Of a DNA stretch of 64,000 bases, positions 27,184 to 35,894 are shown piece after piece; the stretch's first letter is position 1, and every line of letters starts with the position of its first letter. The DNA is from Salinigranum salinum. GTDB lineage: Archaea; Halobacteriota; Halobacteria; Halobacteriales; Haloferacaceae. The notes beneath the pieces were generated by a model that was not told where the DNA came from, searched no databases, and was given only the letters and a program-made list of their open reading frames with translations. The position numbers and the translations under genes were made by a program. The stretch is from contig NZ_VTOJ01000002.1 in assembly GCF_009176545.1 (NCBI RefSeq), forward strand, positions 682,001 through 746,000, written 5' to 3'.

Positions 27184-29357
27184 CCACTCCGACGGGTGAG
27201 GCCGGGTCCGCGGACGCCGGCCTCTCGCTCGACGGCATCGACCCGGTGACGTTCCAGATCATCAAACACCGCCTCGAGCAGGTGACCGACGAGGCGGTCG
27301 AGGCGCTCAAACGGGTCTCCGGCGCGCCCAACACGAACGAGGGCCACGACCTGATGGTCGCGCTGTACACGCCCGACGGCGACCTCCTCACCGGAGGGGT
27401 CGGCTTCCTCCACCACTACCTCGGCGCGTCGGAGGCGACCAAACACGTCATCGAGACGTTCGCGGGCGACATCGGCCCCGGGGACATGTTCATGCTGAAC
27501 GACCCCTACACCGCGGCGCTCCACCCGCCCGACGTCTACATCATCAGCCCCATCTTCTACGAGGGGGAGTTGCAGGCGTTCTCCGCGAGCTTCGTCCACG
27601 TCGCGGACATCGGCGCGGTCGACCCCGGCGGGTTCGCCCCCAACTCCACCTCGGTGTTCCACGAGGGCTTCCAGACGCCCGGATTGAAACTCATCGACGG
27701 CGGAGAGATGCGCGAGGACGTGCTGGCGACGATCAAGAACATGAGCCGCGACCCGGGGATGATCGAACTCGACCTGCGCTCGCAGATCGCCGCCAACAAC
27801 GTCGCGAACGAGCGCCTGCAGTCGCTGGCCGACGACTACGGCGCAGCGACGGTCGAGCGCGTCGGGCGCGAACTCATCCGGCAGTCCGGCGAGCGGTTCC
27901 GGAGCCGACTGCGCGAGTTGCCCGACGGCCGCTTCGAGACGCGACAGTACCTCGACTCGGTCGCCGAGGAGCGCGACTACGAGGTCCGGCTCGCGCTGGA
28001 GAAGGAGGGCGACTCGCTGACGTTCGACTTCGCCGGCACCGACGAACAGAGCGAGTACGGCCTCAACTGCACGTACATCGCGACGTACGGTGGCGTGCTC
28101 GCGCCCGTCTTCCCCCTGTTCTGTTACGACATGACGTGGAACGACGGTATCATCCAGGCGGTCGACGTGGAGGCTCCCCGGGGGAGCATCGTCAACGCCG
28201 AGCGGCCCGCACCCATCTCGATCGCCACCGTGGCGACGCTCCAGATGTGTAACAGCCTCTCGACGCTGGCCGTCTCGAAGCTCGTTGGCGCGAGCGAGAC
28301 GCACGCCGACCGCGCCACCGGCGTCTGGCACGGCGCGCACTGCCACGTCTCGATGGAGGTCGACCGCGGCGACGACAGCAGCGTCGAGACGCTCACCGAC
28401 ACGTTCGCCGGGGCGGGCGGGGCGCGTGCGTTCGACGACGGCGTCGACCTCGGCGGGGAGGTCGTCAACGTCGTCGCCCGGTGGGGGAACGCCGAGCGCC
28501 ACGAGGCCACCGTCCCGCTGCGGTACGTCCAGCGCCGCTACGTCCCCGACTCGGGCGGCGCGGGCGAGTATCGCGGGGGTGTCGGCCACGAGTACGCGCT
28601 CGCGCCCGTCCCCGGCGTGGACGTCGAGTCGATCGACGTGGTCACCATCGGCCGCGGCCTCGCCGTCCCGCACTCGACGGGGGTGTTCGGCGGCTACCCC
28701 GGGTCGACGACCGACTACCGGCTGTTCCACGACGTCGGCAACGTCTCGGGCACGTTCGACCCCCAGGAGGCCGGCGAGGGCGACCCCGCCGCCTGGGGCG
28801 TCCACCGCATCGAGGACGACGACGTCTTCTACCTCCGGTTCCCCGGGAGCGGCGGCTACGGCGACCCGCTCGACCGCCCGCCCGAGAAGATCGCCGCCGA
28901 CGTCGCGAGCGGGAAAGTCACTCCCGAGACGGCCGCCCGCGTCTACGGCGTCCCGGTCGACGCCGAGGGGACGATCGACGGCTCCGTCGAGGAGACGCGG
29001 GAGGCGATCCGCGCCGAACGGCTCGCGGAGGCGTCGGCACACATGCCGCCGGTGCCGGCAGACGAGACCGCGCCTGCCGAGGCCGGCACGCGACTCGGGC
29101 CCAACGTCGCCGTCGTGGTGGCCGACGGGGATCGGTACGCCGCGTGCGACGCCTGCGGGACCGTCCTCGCCGACGCCCGTGAGAACTGGAAGGACTCCGT
29201 GGCGGTGGTCGAACGACCGCTGTCGCACGCCGGCGCGCACACGAACGGGAGCGACGCGTTCTGCCTCCGCGAGTTCTCCTGTCCCGACTGCGCGACGCTA
29301 CTCGACACGGAGGTCGCCCGGGTCGGCGACGAGTTCCTCACGAGCCGGCTGTACTGA
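27180..29357 (+). CDS. hyuB: Hydantoinase/oxoprolinase subunit B with C-terminal zinc domain
   Basis: 725-aa partner of HyuA. The family signature DPVTFQIIKHRLEQVTDEA lies near residue 20-40, with metal-site segments such as NTNEGHDLMVALY and MLNDPY further on. After residue 650 a separate module carries CDACGTVLAD and CPDCATLLDTE, two CxxC knuckles resembling the acetone carboxylase gamma-type domain usually encoded as a third subunit; here it is fused. The GTG start overlaps hyuA. A close paralogue lies at 44816-47035 on the other strand. Confidence 0.88.
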   Translation: MTTPTGEAGSADAGLSLDGIDPVTFQIIKHRLEQVTDEAVEALKRVSGAPNTNEGHDLMVALYTPDGDLLTGGVGFLHHYLGASEATKHVIETFAGDIGPGDMFMLNDPYTAALHPPDVYIISPIFYEGELQAFSASFVHVADIGAVDPGGFAPNSTSVFHEGFQTPGLKLIDGGEMREDVLATIKNMSRDPGMIELDLRSQIAANNVANERLQSLADDYGAATVERVGRELIRQSGERFRSRLRELPDGRFETRQYLDSVAEERDYEVRLALEKEGDSLTFDFAGTDEQSEYGLNCTYIATYGGVLAPVFPLFCYDMTWNDGIIQAVDVEAPRGSIVNAERPAPISIATVATLQMCNSLSTLAVSKLVGASETHADRATGVWHGAHCHVSMEVDRGDDSSVETLTDTFAGAGGARAFDDGVDLGGEVVNVVARWGNAERHEATVPLRYVQRRYVPDSGGAGEYRGGVGHEYALAPVPGVDVESIDVVTIGRGLAVPHSTGVFGGYPGSTTDYRLFHDVGNVSGTFDPQEAGEGDPAAWGVHRIEDDDVFYLRFPGSGGYGDPLDRPPEKIAADVASGKVTPETAARVYGVPVDAEGTIDGSVEETREAIRAERLAEASAHMPPVPADETAPAEAGTRLGPNVAVVVADGDRYAACDACGTVLADARENWKDSVAVVERPLSHAGAHTNGSDAFCLREFSCPDCATLLDTEVARVGDEFLTSRLY

Positions 29358-29426
29358 GCGGCGGGCGGTCCACGGGCGCACGAACGTACATGCCGGCGCT
29401 CCGTCAGGCGTCCGACCGTCGCGGGC

Positions 29427-29789
29427 TCACCCCTCTCGCTGTTCTCGGTACCACGACTCCCAGTCGGGGTTGGTCCGCGGCGGGCTGAAGATGTCGATAC
29501 CGTTTACAGGGACGTCGCCGCGGTTCTCGGCGGCGTGAGCCTCGTTCGCGCCGATGGCGTACGAGTCGTTCGGCCCCACCGTCACCTCCTCGTCGGCGAG
29601 GACGAACGTCAGCTCGCCGGAGAGGATGTACCCCAGCTGTTCGTGTTCGTGGCGGTGTTCGGGGAACTCGACGCCGGGGTCGATCCGAAAGTGCAGGACG
29701 TTACAGCGGTCACCGAGCGCGAGTTCGGTCAGGGTGACGCCGTCGTCGACGGCGGCGCCCGGACGGTCGGAGAGTCTGACGGTCTCCAT
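29427..29789 (-). CDS. Small cupin-domain protein
   Basis: 120-aa single-cupin protein. Cupin motif 1 appears as PEHRHEHEQLGYILSGELTF (His and Glu metal ligands) and motif 2 as YAIGANEAHAAENRG. Such proteins serve as isomerases, small dioxygenases or sugar/ligand sensors; nothing here decides which. The leaderless ATG fits the TATA box 27 bases upstream. It is convergent with hyuB and lies between hyuAB and the LivF gene, so it belongs to the catabolic region. Confidence 0.8.
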   Translation of the reverse strand: METVRLSDRPGAAVDDGVTLTELALGDRCNVLHFRIDPGVEFPEHRHEHEQLGYILSGELTFVLADEEVTVGPNDSYAIGANEAHAAENRGDVPVNGIDIFSPPRTNPDWESWYREQREG

Positions 29790-29812
29790 GGCGGGCGTGT
29801 GGACGGAAGGTC

Positions 29813-29820
29813 AATAAGTG
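29813..29820 (-). promoter_or_regulatory. TATA box of the cupin gene
   Basis: CACTTATT on the minus strand, centred 27 bases before ATG 29789. Confidence 0.5.
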
Positions 29821-29935
29821 GTCGGATTCGGTGTGCGTTCGTCGGGGGAGAAGGCCCAGAACTGCTGGAAGCTGACGCCTGGCGTCACACGGTCGGCCCG
29901 AACCCGGCGAGGGCGGGAGACGCCTGACCGGGGAC

Positions 29936-30640
29936 TCAGCCGCCGAGGAACTCCTCGCGGACCTGCTGGCTGGCGAGCAGGTCGGCGCCCGCGCCCTCGA
30001 TCCGGTTCTGCCCCTGGACGAGCACGTAGCCGCGGTCGCAGCGGCGGAGCGCCTCCGTCGCGTTCTGCTCGACGATGAGGATCGACGTCCCCGCGTCGGC
30101 GACGTCGTCGACGCTGTCGAACATGTCGTCGACGAGGCTCGGCGCGAGACCCGCGGACGGTTCGTCGAGGACGAGCAGGTCGGGGTCGAGCATCAGCGCC
30201 CGGCCGAGCGCGAGCATCTGCTGTTGCCCGCCGGAGAGCCGCCCGGCCTTGCGCGTGCGGTGGTCGGCGAGCTCGGGGAACCGCTCGAACACCGCCTCGA
30301 ACGCCTCGTCGGGGACGTCGTCGAGGATGTACGCCCCCATCCGGAGGTTCTCCTCGACCGTCAGCGGGGGGAAGACGTTGTTGCCCTGGGGGACGTAGTT
30401 CATGCCGAGCCGGATGATCTCCTGCGGCTCGGCGTCCGTGATGTCGGTGCCGTCGAACTCGATCCGTCCGTCGGTGCGGTCGGCGAGGCCGAACACCGCC
30501 TTCAGCAGCGTGCTCTTGCCCGCGCCGTTGGGACCGATCACGGCGACGTACTCGGAACGGTCGACCCGGAGATCGACGTCGGTCAGCACCTGATGGTCCC
30601 CGTAGCCAGCGTCGAGATCCGATACCGAGAGTAGCGTCAT
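29936..30640 (-). CDS. livF: Branched-chain amino-acid type ABC transporter ATPase LivF
   Basis: 234-aa cytosolic ATPase of a HAAT-type importer. Walker A GPNGAGKST near 36-44, LSGGQQQ signature near 135, Walker B LLVLDEPSAGLAP near 155. The length and the short C-terminus are those of LivF. It is encoded alone, divergent from livK-livH-livM-livG, and has its own promoter, so the five-component transporter is made from two transcripts. Confidence 0.9.
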   Translation of the reverse strand: MTLLSVSDLDAGYGDHQVLTDVDLRVDRSEYVAVIGPNGAGKSTLLKAVFGLADRTDGRIEFDGTDITDAEPQEIIRLGMNYVPQGNNVFPPLTVEENLRMGAYILDDVPDEAFEAVFERFPELADHRTRKAGRLSGGQQQMLALGRALMLDPDLLVLDEPSAGLAPSLVDDMFDSVDDVADAGTSILIVEQNATEALRRCDRGYVLVQGQNRIEGAGADLLASQQVREEFLGG

Positions 30641-30662
30641 CAGTCCCGAAGCGACGCGCTGG

Positions 30663-30672
30663 TGTAATCAAT
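30663..30672 (-). promoter_or_regulatory. TATA box of livF
   Basis: ATTGATTACA on the minus strand, about 27 bases before ATG 30640. Confidence 0.5.
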
Positions 30673-30729
30673 TCACTGGTATCGCCGAACGACTGGACGA
30701 TCGAGTACAACCGATGCACATACCCAAAG

Positions 30730-30740
30730 TTTTAACATAT
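30730..30740 (+). promoter_or_regulatory. TATA box of the livKHMG operon
   Basis: TTTTAACATA within an AT-rich stretch, 28-30 bases before ATG 30763; a leaderless or near-leaderless start. A second AT-rich element, TTTTATC, follows at 30740. Confidence 0.5.
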
Positions 30741-30762
30741 TTTATCGGAGTTCTGCTATCGC

Positions 30763-32202
30763 ATGTCACGTAAGCCCCGAACGGAGAGTCACGAGCGACG
30801 GCGTTTCCTACAGCTACTCGGTGCGGCCGGTCTGGCCGGCGTCGCCGGCTGTACGGTCAGTCAGGAAGGAGACGGAGCCAGCGGCGGCGAGAGCGACAGC
30901 GGCGGCGGAAGCGACGAGAGCGAGAGCGGGAACTCCGGCGGATCGAGCGGCGGGAGTTCGGACGACTCCGGTGGTTCTGCGGACGACGGCGGTGGGCTGG
31001 AGACGGTCGTAGTCGGGAACCCGACCAACGAGACGGGTCAGTTCAGCTGGGTCAACGCCTCCGGCGACAAGGCGCACGACATCGCCGCCCAGGAGATCAG
31101 GGAGGCCGGGGGCCCCCTCGGCGCGGAGCTCGAAGTCGTCCGTCGGGACACGGCGCTCAACCCACAGAAGGCCCGGCAGGTCACCTCGCAGATGCTCAAC
31201 TCGGACGGCGCGGTCGTGATCAACGGTCTCGGCTCCGGGGAGATCACCACCAACTTCGACTGGATCCAGGACCAGGAGGTGTCGGTCGTCTCCGGCGTCG
31301 CCGGCACCGGGGCGCTCAGGGAACAGGGCGGCGACGGCGGGACGCCGGACGACTTCGGCGACGACGAGTGGGTGTGGCGGACGGTCGCCGGCGACAACCT
31401 CACCGTCATCGGGACGGCGACGAAGGCCATCGAGGACGGCAACACGAAGATGGGCTTCTTCAGCGGCACCGACCCGACGAACTCACAGGCGACCGACACG
31501 CTCATCGACCTCTACGAGGAGATGGGTGGGGAGGTCGTTGAGCGGATCGGGCTCGAACAGGGCCAGGCCTCGTTCCAGCCCGCCATCGACCGGATGCCCT
31601 GGGAGGAGATCGACGCCTTCTGGATCGCCTACAACACCACCGACGGCATCGCGTTCATGCGCCAGTGGGCGCAGTCGGACGCCGCCGACACCCTCGGCTA
31701 CCTCCAGGAGTGGGCGTACAACGAGAAGTTCATCTCCGAGATGGGGTCGCTCCTGGAGGGCAAGGAGCTGGTCACGCAGACCCCCCTGCCGGAGAACCCG
31801 CGACAGCAGGCGCTCGAGTCGAAGTTCACGGAGCGGTTCGACGTCGAGTGGCTCCCGCTGTTCTGCTCGACGTACTACGACACGCTCAACGTGAGCATGC
31901 TCGCGCTCCACGCGTCGGGCGAGACCGGGTCGATCGAGGCGCAACGGAAGGCCATCCAGCGGAACATCCGGCGGGTCTCGACGCCGCCAGGGACCGAGGT
32001 CACCACGTTCGGCGAGGGGAAGGAGGCGCTCGACAGCGGCGAGGAGATCAACTACCAGGGCGCGGGGTCGACCTGTAACTTCACCACGCACGGCAACGTC
32101 TTCACGCCGATCGCCGTCTTCGACATCACGCCCGAGGGCTTCGAACAGAGTCAGACGCTCGCCGAATCCACGCTCCGCGAACGCGTCGGCGAGAACTACT
32201 GA
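30763..32202 (+). CDS. livK: HAAT-type ABC substrate-binding lipoprotein LivK
   Basis: 479-aa extracellular binding protein. A Tat motif RRRFLQLLG is followed by a hydrophobic stretch and lipobox GVAGC (Cys29), then a Gly/Ser/Asp-rich tether to about residue 80. The mature part is a two-lobed type I periplasmic-binding fold (VVVGNPTNETGQFSWVNAS; a GSGEITTNF-like ligand loop). The bound compound could be an amino acid, amide or urea-like molecule; transporters of this class near amidases often carry amides. It is first in an operon with LivH, LivM and LivG at 2, 1 and -4 base spacing. Confidence 0.9.
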   Translation: MSRKPRTESHERRRFLQLLGAAGLAGVAGCTVSQEGDGASGGESDSGGGSDESESGNSGGSSGGSSDDSGGSADDGGGLETVVVGNPTNETGQFSWVNASGDKAHDIAAQEIREAGGPLGAELEVVRRDTALNPQKARQVTSQMLNSDGAVVINGLGSGEITTNFDWIQDQEVSVVSGVAGTGALREQGGDGGTPDDFGDDEWVWRTVAGDNLTVIGTATKAIEDGNTKMGFFSGTDPTNSQATDTLIDLYEEMGGEVVERIGLEQGQASFQPAIDRMPWEEIDAFWIAYNTTDGIAFMRQWAQSDAADTLGYLQEWAYNEKFISEMGSLLEGKELVTQTPLPENPRQQALESKFTERFDVEWLPLFCSTYYDTLNVSMLALHASGETGSIEAQRKAIQRNIRRVSTPPGTEVTTFGEGKEALDSGEEINYQGAGSTCNFTTHGNVFTPIAVFDITPEGFEQSQTLAESTLRERVGENY

Positions 32203-32204
32203 CG

Positions 32205-33104
32205 ATGGCGTCCATCGTCCAGTACGTGCTGTACGGGCTGGAGATCGGATCGTACATCGCCGTCTCCGCGGTCGCGTTCACCCTCGTGTATGGACTGGTG
32301 GGGATGCTCCACATCGCCCACGCCGAGTACATGATCGTCGGCTCGTATCTGGGCGTCCTGGGACTGACCGTGTTCGGCCTCTCGCTGCCGGTGACGTACG
32401 TGTTCGTCCTCGTGGCGGCGGCCGTCGTCGGCTGGCTGGTCGCGCGCGGCTTCTACCGCCCGATCCACCACAAGGGTCCCATCGCACTGCTCTTTACGTC
32501 TGTCGCCGTTGGATTCGTCCTCCGGTTCGGTATCCAGTTGATCGCCGGTCCCGAGGCGCGGTTCTACGACCCCATCACTGGCCGCTACCAGTTCGACGTC
32601 CTCGGCGGGCTGGTCGTCACGAACCGGATGCTGTTGATCGTCGGCACGGCCGTCGTGGTCGTCGTGGGGCTGCACCTGTTGCTGACGCGGACCGACCTTG
32701 GCATCGCCCTCCGGGCCATGGGGGCGGACGAGGACCTCGCACGGGTGACGGGGATCCGGACCGAACACCTCCGCAACCACGTCTGGCTCATCTCCTCGGG
32801 GCTGGCCGGCCTCTCGGGGTTCCTGCTCTCGATGCGGCTGTACGCGGCACCGCGGCTGGGCATCTCACAGCTCATCGTCGTCATCGCCGCGGCCATCCTC
32901 GGCGGGGCCGGCAGTCCGTACGGCGCGGTGCTCGGGGCGTACATCATCGGGATCGTCATCTCCGTGTCGACGGGTGCGCTCCTCCCGGCGTGGGGAAGCA
33001 ACCTGGGGACGACCATCGCGTTCGTCGTGCTCATCGGCATCCTGCTGGTCAAGCCGGGCGGGCTGACCGGTGCCGACGTGACCGCGAAACGGGAGGAGCT
33101 CTGA
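32205..33104 (+). CDS. livH: HAAT-type ABC permease LivH
   Basis: 299-aa membrane subunit with about eight hydrophobic segments. The VYGLVGMLHIAHAEYMIVGS region near 25-45 is the characteristic LivH N-terminal motif. The LivH cytosolic EAA-like loop ALRAMGADEDLARVTGI, which contacts the ATPases, lies near 165-182. Starts 2 bases after livK. Confidence 0.9.
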   Translation: MASIVQYVLYGLEIGSYIAVSAVAFTLVYGLVGMLHIAHAEYMIVGSYLGVLGLTVFGLSLPVTYVFVLVAAAVVGWLVARGFYRPIHHKGPIALLFTSVAVGFVLRFGIQLIAGPEARFYDPITGRYQFDVLGGLVVTNRMLLIVGTAVVVVVGLHLLLTRTDLGIALRAMGADEDLARVTGIRTEHLRNHVWLISSGLAGLSGFLLSMRLYAAPRLGISQLIVVIAAAILGGAGSPYGAVLGAYIIGIVISVSTGALLPAWGSNLGTTIAFVVLIGILLVKPGGLTGADVTAKREEL

Positions 33105-33105
33105 G

Positions 33106-34170
33106 ATGAGCGTCGACTGGCTCCCGTCCCGGTTCGCGGGCGTCGACGGGACGACCGGGACGCTCGCGGCCGCCGGCGTCGTGCTGGCACTGCTCTCGCT
33201 CGGCTTCCTGTTCAGTAGCTTCGTCGTGACGGTGCCGAACGCGAGCGTCGTCTTCTTGGAGCTGGCCATCACCTGGGCCATCTACGGCCTGCTCGTGCTC
33301 GGGCTGAACGTCCAGTACGGCTACACGGGGCTGATCAACTTCGGCCACCTCGTGTTCTTCCTGGTGGGCGGCTACGCGTTCGGGTTCGTGACCGCGAGCG
33401 GGCAGGCCGTTGGCACCGGTCTCGGCCTCCACTGGCTCCCGGGGGTCGTCGCCGCGCTCGTCGCCGCGGCGGTGCTCGGCACGATCATCGGCGCGACGAC
33501 GCTCCGGCTCCGCGGTGACTTCCTCGCCGTCGTCACGGTGGCGGCGCTCGAGGTCGGCCTCGAACTCGTCGAGAGCTTCTCCGAGATCACCGGCGGCACC
33601 GTCGGTCTCTACGGCCTCCCGCGGCTGGTCCACGCCGAGAGCGGCAACCCCGACACCGCGCTGCTCGTGACGTTCGTCGCCCTGCTCGGTCTCTTGCTGG
33701 TGGTGTACGCCGGGATCACTCGGCTGGTCGAGTCGCCGTACGGGCGGGTGCTCAAGGCGATCCGCTCGGACGAACTCGTCGCGCAGTCGCTGGCCAAGCC
33801 CACATTCCGGTACAAGCTCCAGGTGTTCGTCTACGGCTCGGTCCTCGCCGGGCTGGCCGGCGCGCTGATGGCGATCTACTTCGGCGCGGTCGCCCCCGCG
33901 TTCTTCAGCATCGACACGACCGTCATCATCTGGATCGGGATGCTGCTCGGCGGCGCGGGGAACAACCGTGCGGTGCTCGCGGGGATGGCGCTCATCCTCG
34001 GCATCGAGCTCGGGACGCGCTTCCTCAACGAGTTCGTCACCGGCCTGGTCGCCGACGCGCAGTTCGGCGCGGTCCGCATGATCATCATCGGGCTGATCCT
34101 GATCGTCGTCATTCGGTACCGACCGGCGGGGATCTGGGGCGACGAGGACGAGATGGAGGGGCTCGGATGA
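33106..34170 (+). CDS. livM: HAAT-type ABC permease LivM
   Basis: 354-aa second membrane subunit, with about nine hydrophobic segments. LNVQYGYTGLINFGHLVFF near 65-85 is the LivM signature; the coupling loop RVLKAIRSDELVAQSL lies near 210-226. One base after livH, and its stop overlaps the livG start (ATGA). Confidence 0.9.
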   Translation: MSVDWLPSRFAGVDGTTGTLAAAGVVLALLSLGFLFSSFVVTVPNASVVFLELAITWAIYGLLVLGLNVQYGYTGLINFGHLVFFLVGGYAFGFVTASGQAVGTGLGLHWLPGVVAALVAAAVLGTIIGATTLRLRGDFLAVVTVAALEVGLELVESFSEITGGTVGLYGLPRLVHAESGNPDTALLVTFVALLGLLLVVYAGITRLVESPYGRVLKAIRSDELVAQSLAKPTFRYKLQVFVYGSVLAGLAGALMAIYFGAVAPAFFSIDTTVIIWIGMLLGGAGNNRAVLAGMALILGIELGTRFLNEFVTGLVADAQFGAVRMIIIGLILIVVIRYRPAGIWGDEDEMEGLG

Positions 34171-34937
34171 CGCTCCTCGAGACGCGCGGCGTCCGCAAGG
34201 CGTTCGCCGGGCTCCAGGCGCTCGACTCCCCCGACGTCGCCGTCGACCGCGGCGAGGTCGTCGGCCTCATCGGGCCGAACGGCGCCGGCAAGACCACGTT
34301 CTTCAACTGTCTCACGGGCGTCCTCGAACCCGACGAGGGGGAGGTGCGGTTCGACGGCGAGGACGTCGTCGGCGAGGAGCCGTACGCCATCGCCGACCGG
34401 GGGATGGTCCGGACGTTCCAGCAGCCCCGCGCGCTCGAGGCGATGACCGTCGCCGAGAACGTCAGGCTCGGCGCGGGAGATCACCCGGGCGAACGCCCCT
34501 GGCACGCCCTGACGTGGTCGGCGTCGCTCACGGAGCGCGAGGCCGAGGTCGATCGTCGCGCGCGTGAGATCATGGCGTTCCTCGACATCGACCACGTCGC
34601 CGACGACTACGCCAGCACCCTCTCCGGCGGCCAGCAGAAGCTCCTGGCGCTCGCCCGGGCGCTGATGACCGAGCCGGAACTGCTGTTGCTCGACGAACCC
34701 TTCGCGGGGGTCAACCCGACCCTCGAACGCGAGATCGTCGAGCGCATCGTCGAACTGAACGAGCGGGGGATGACGCTGTTCATCGTCGAACACGAGCTTG
34801 AGAACCTCGTCGAGGCCGTCGACCGGCTGATCGTGCTCCACGACGGCAAACTCCTCGCGGAGGGGACGCCGGACGCCGTCTTGACCGACGACCGCGTCGT
34901 CGACGCGTATCTCGGCGAATCGATGACCCCCGACTGA
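34167..34937 (+). CDS. livG: HAAT-type ABC transporter ATPase LivG
   Basis: 256-aa ATPase with Walker A GPNGAGKTT near 35-43, a LivG-type Q-loop region (MVRTFQQPRALEAMTVAEN), signature LSGGQQK near 150 and Walker B LLLLDEPFAGVNP near 172. The long helical insert between Q-loop and signature distinguishes LivG from LivF. Overlaps livM by four bases and is the last gene of the operon. Confidence 0.9.
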   Translation: MTLLETRGVRKAFAGLQALDSPDVAVDRGEVVGLIGPNGAGKTTFFNCLTGVLEPDEGEVRFDGEDVVGEEPYAIADRGMVRTFQQPRALEAMTVAENVRLGAGDHPGERPWHALTWSASLTEREAEVDRRAREIMAFLDIDHVADDYASTLSGGQQKLLALARALMTEPELLLLDEPFAGVNPTLEREIVERIVELNERGMTLFIVEHELENLVEAVDRLIVLHDGKLLAEGTPDAVLTDDRVVDAYLGESMTPD

Positions 34938-34979
34938 CCGTACCGAGGACGGCCGTCCCGGAGGGGACGTCGGGGTGTG

Positions 34980-34987
34980 ACTTATCA
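34980..34987 (+). promoter_or_regulatory. TATA box of the first SDR gene
   Basis: ACTTATCA centred 27 bases before ATG 35010, so this gene can be read independently of the liv operon. Confidence 0.5.
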
Positions 34988-35009
34988 CGGAGCGGGGGGA
35001 ACTCCGTCC

Positions 35010-35825
35010 ATGTCGTCGTTGCTCACGGAGCGTGTCGCCGTCGTCACCGGCGGTGCCAGTGGAATCGGTCGTGCCACCGCCCTCGCGTTCGCCCGCCACG
35101 GCGCGGACGTCGTCGTCGCCGACCGCCGCCCCGCCCCCGACGGTGTCGATCCGACCCACGAGGTGGTCGAGCGCGAGACCGACCGGCGGGCGCGGTTCGT
35201 CGACTGCGACGTCACCGACCTCGGCGACGTCGAGCACGCGCTCGACACGGCCGAGGCGCTGGGTGGAGTCGACGTGTTCGTCAACAACGCCGGCGTGTTC
35301 GAGCGCGCCGACGACTTCTTCGCGGCGACTCCCGAAGACTACGCGGCGGTGATGCGCGTGAACGCGATGGCGCCGTACTTCTGCGCCCAGCGCGCGGCCG
35401 TCCGGATGACCGGCGAGGGCGGCTCGATCGTCAACGTCTCCAGCCTCAACGGGATCGTCGGCAACGGCAAGTCGGTCGCCTACTCGGCGTCGAAAGGGGC
35501 GGTGCGGCTCCTCACCTACGCCCTCGCCCACCGACTCGGCCGGGAGGGGATCCGGGTGAACGCGATCCACCCCGGCGCCATCGAGACGCCGATGACCGAA
35601 CCCGTCGACCGGGCGGTGACGGACCGGTTCGTCGAACACGTCCCGAGCGGGCGCGTGGGTCGTCCCGACGACGTCGCCGGCGTCGCCGTGTTTCTCGCGA
35701 GCGACCTCGCGGCGTACGTCACCGGCGAGTCCGTCGTCGTCGACGGCGGCTACGCCTCGACGGGCGGACTGACACAGTCGTTCGAGGCGTATCCCGAACC
35801 GACCGAGCGCGACTGGCGGCGTTGA
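35010..35825 (+). CDS. Short-chain dehydrogenase/reductase (SDR 1)
   Basis: 271-aa classical SDR. The NAD(P) motif is TGGASGIG near 13-20; NNAG near 95; the catalytic triad is Ser in NVSSLNG, Tyr and Lys in YSASKG near 160. C-terminal [10 protein letters not shown] is typical. An acidic residue after beta-2 (VVADRRP) suggests NAD rather than NADP. The substrate is probably an alcohol or aldehyde intermediate of the neighbouring catabolic genes. The ATG fits a leaderless start. Confidence 0.87.
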   Translation: MSSLLTERVAVVTGGASGIGRATALAFARHGADVVVADRRPAPDGVDPTHEVVERETDRRARFVDCDVTDLGDVEHALDTAEALGGVDVFVNNAGVFERADDFFAATPEDYAAVMRVNAMAPYFCAQRAAVRMTGEGGSIVNVSSLNGIVGNGKSVAYSASKGAVRLLTYALAHRLGREGIRVNAIHPGAIETPMTEPVDRAVTDRFVEHVPSGRVGRPDDVAGVAVFLASDLAAYVTGESVVVDGGYASTGGLTQSFEAYPEPTERDWRR

Positions 35826-35894
35826 CGGGCGTCTCGGCAGTGTGCGTCCGGAGAGCCAGGAAAACGAACACCGTATGCGTTCGGGCCGGAGCGC

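Noticed and set aside
27138..29240. 700-codon minus-strand frame opposite hyuB
   Set aside because: Antisense to an unmistakable HyuB; composition not protein-like.
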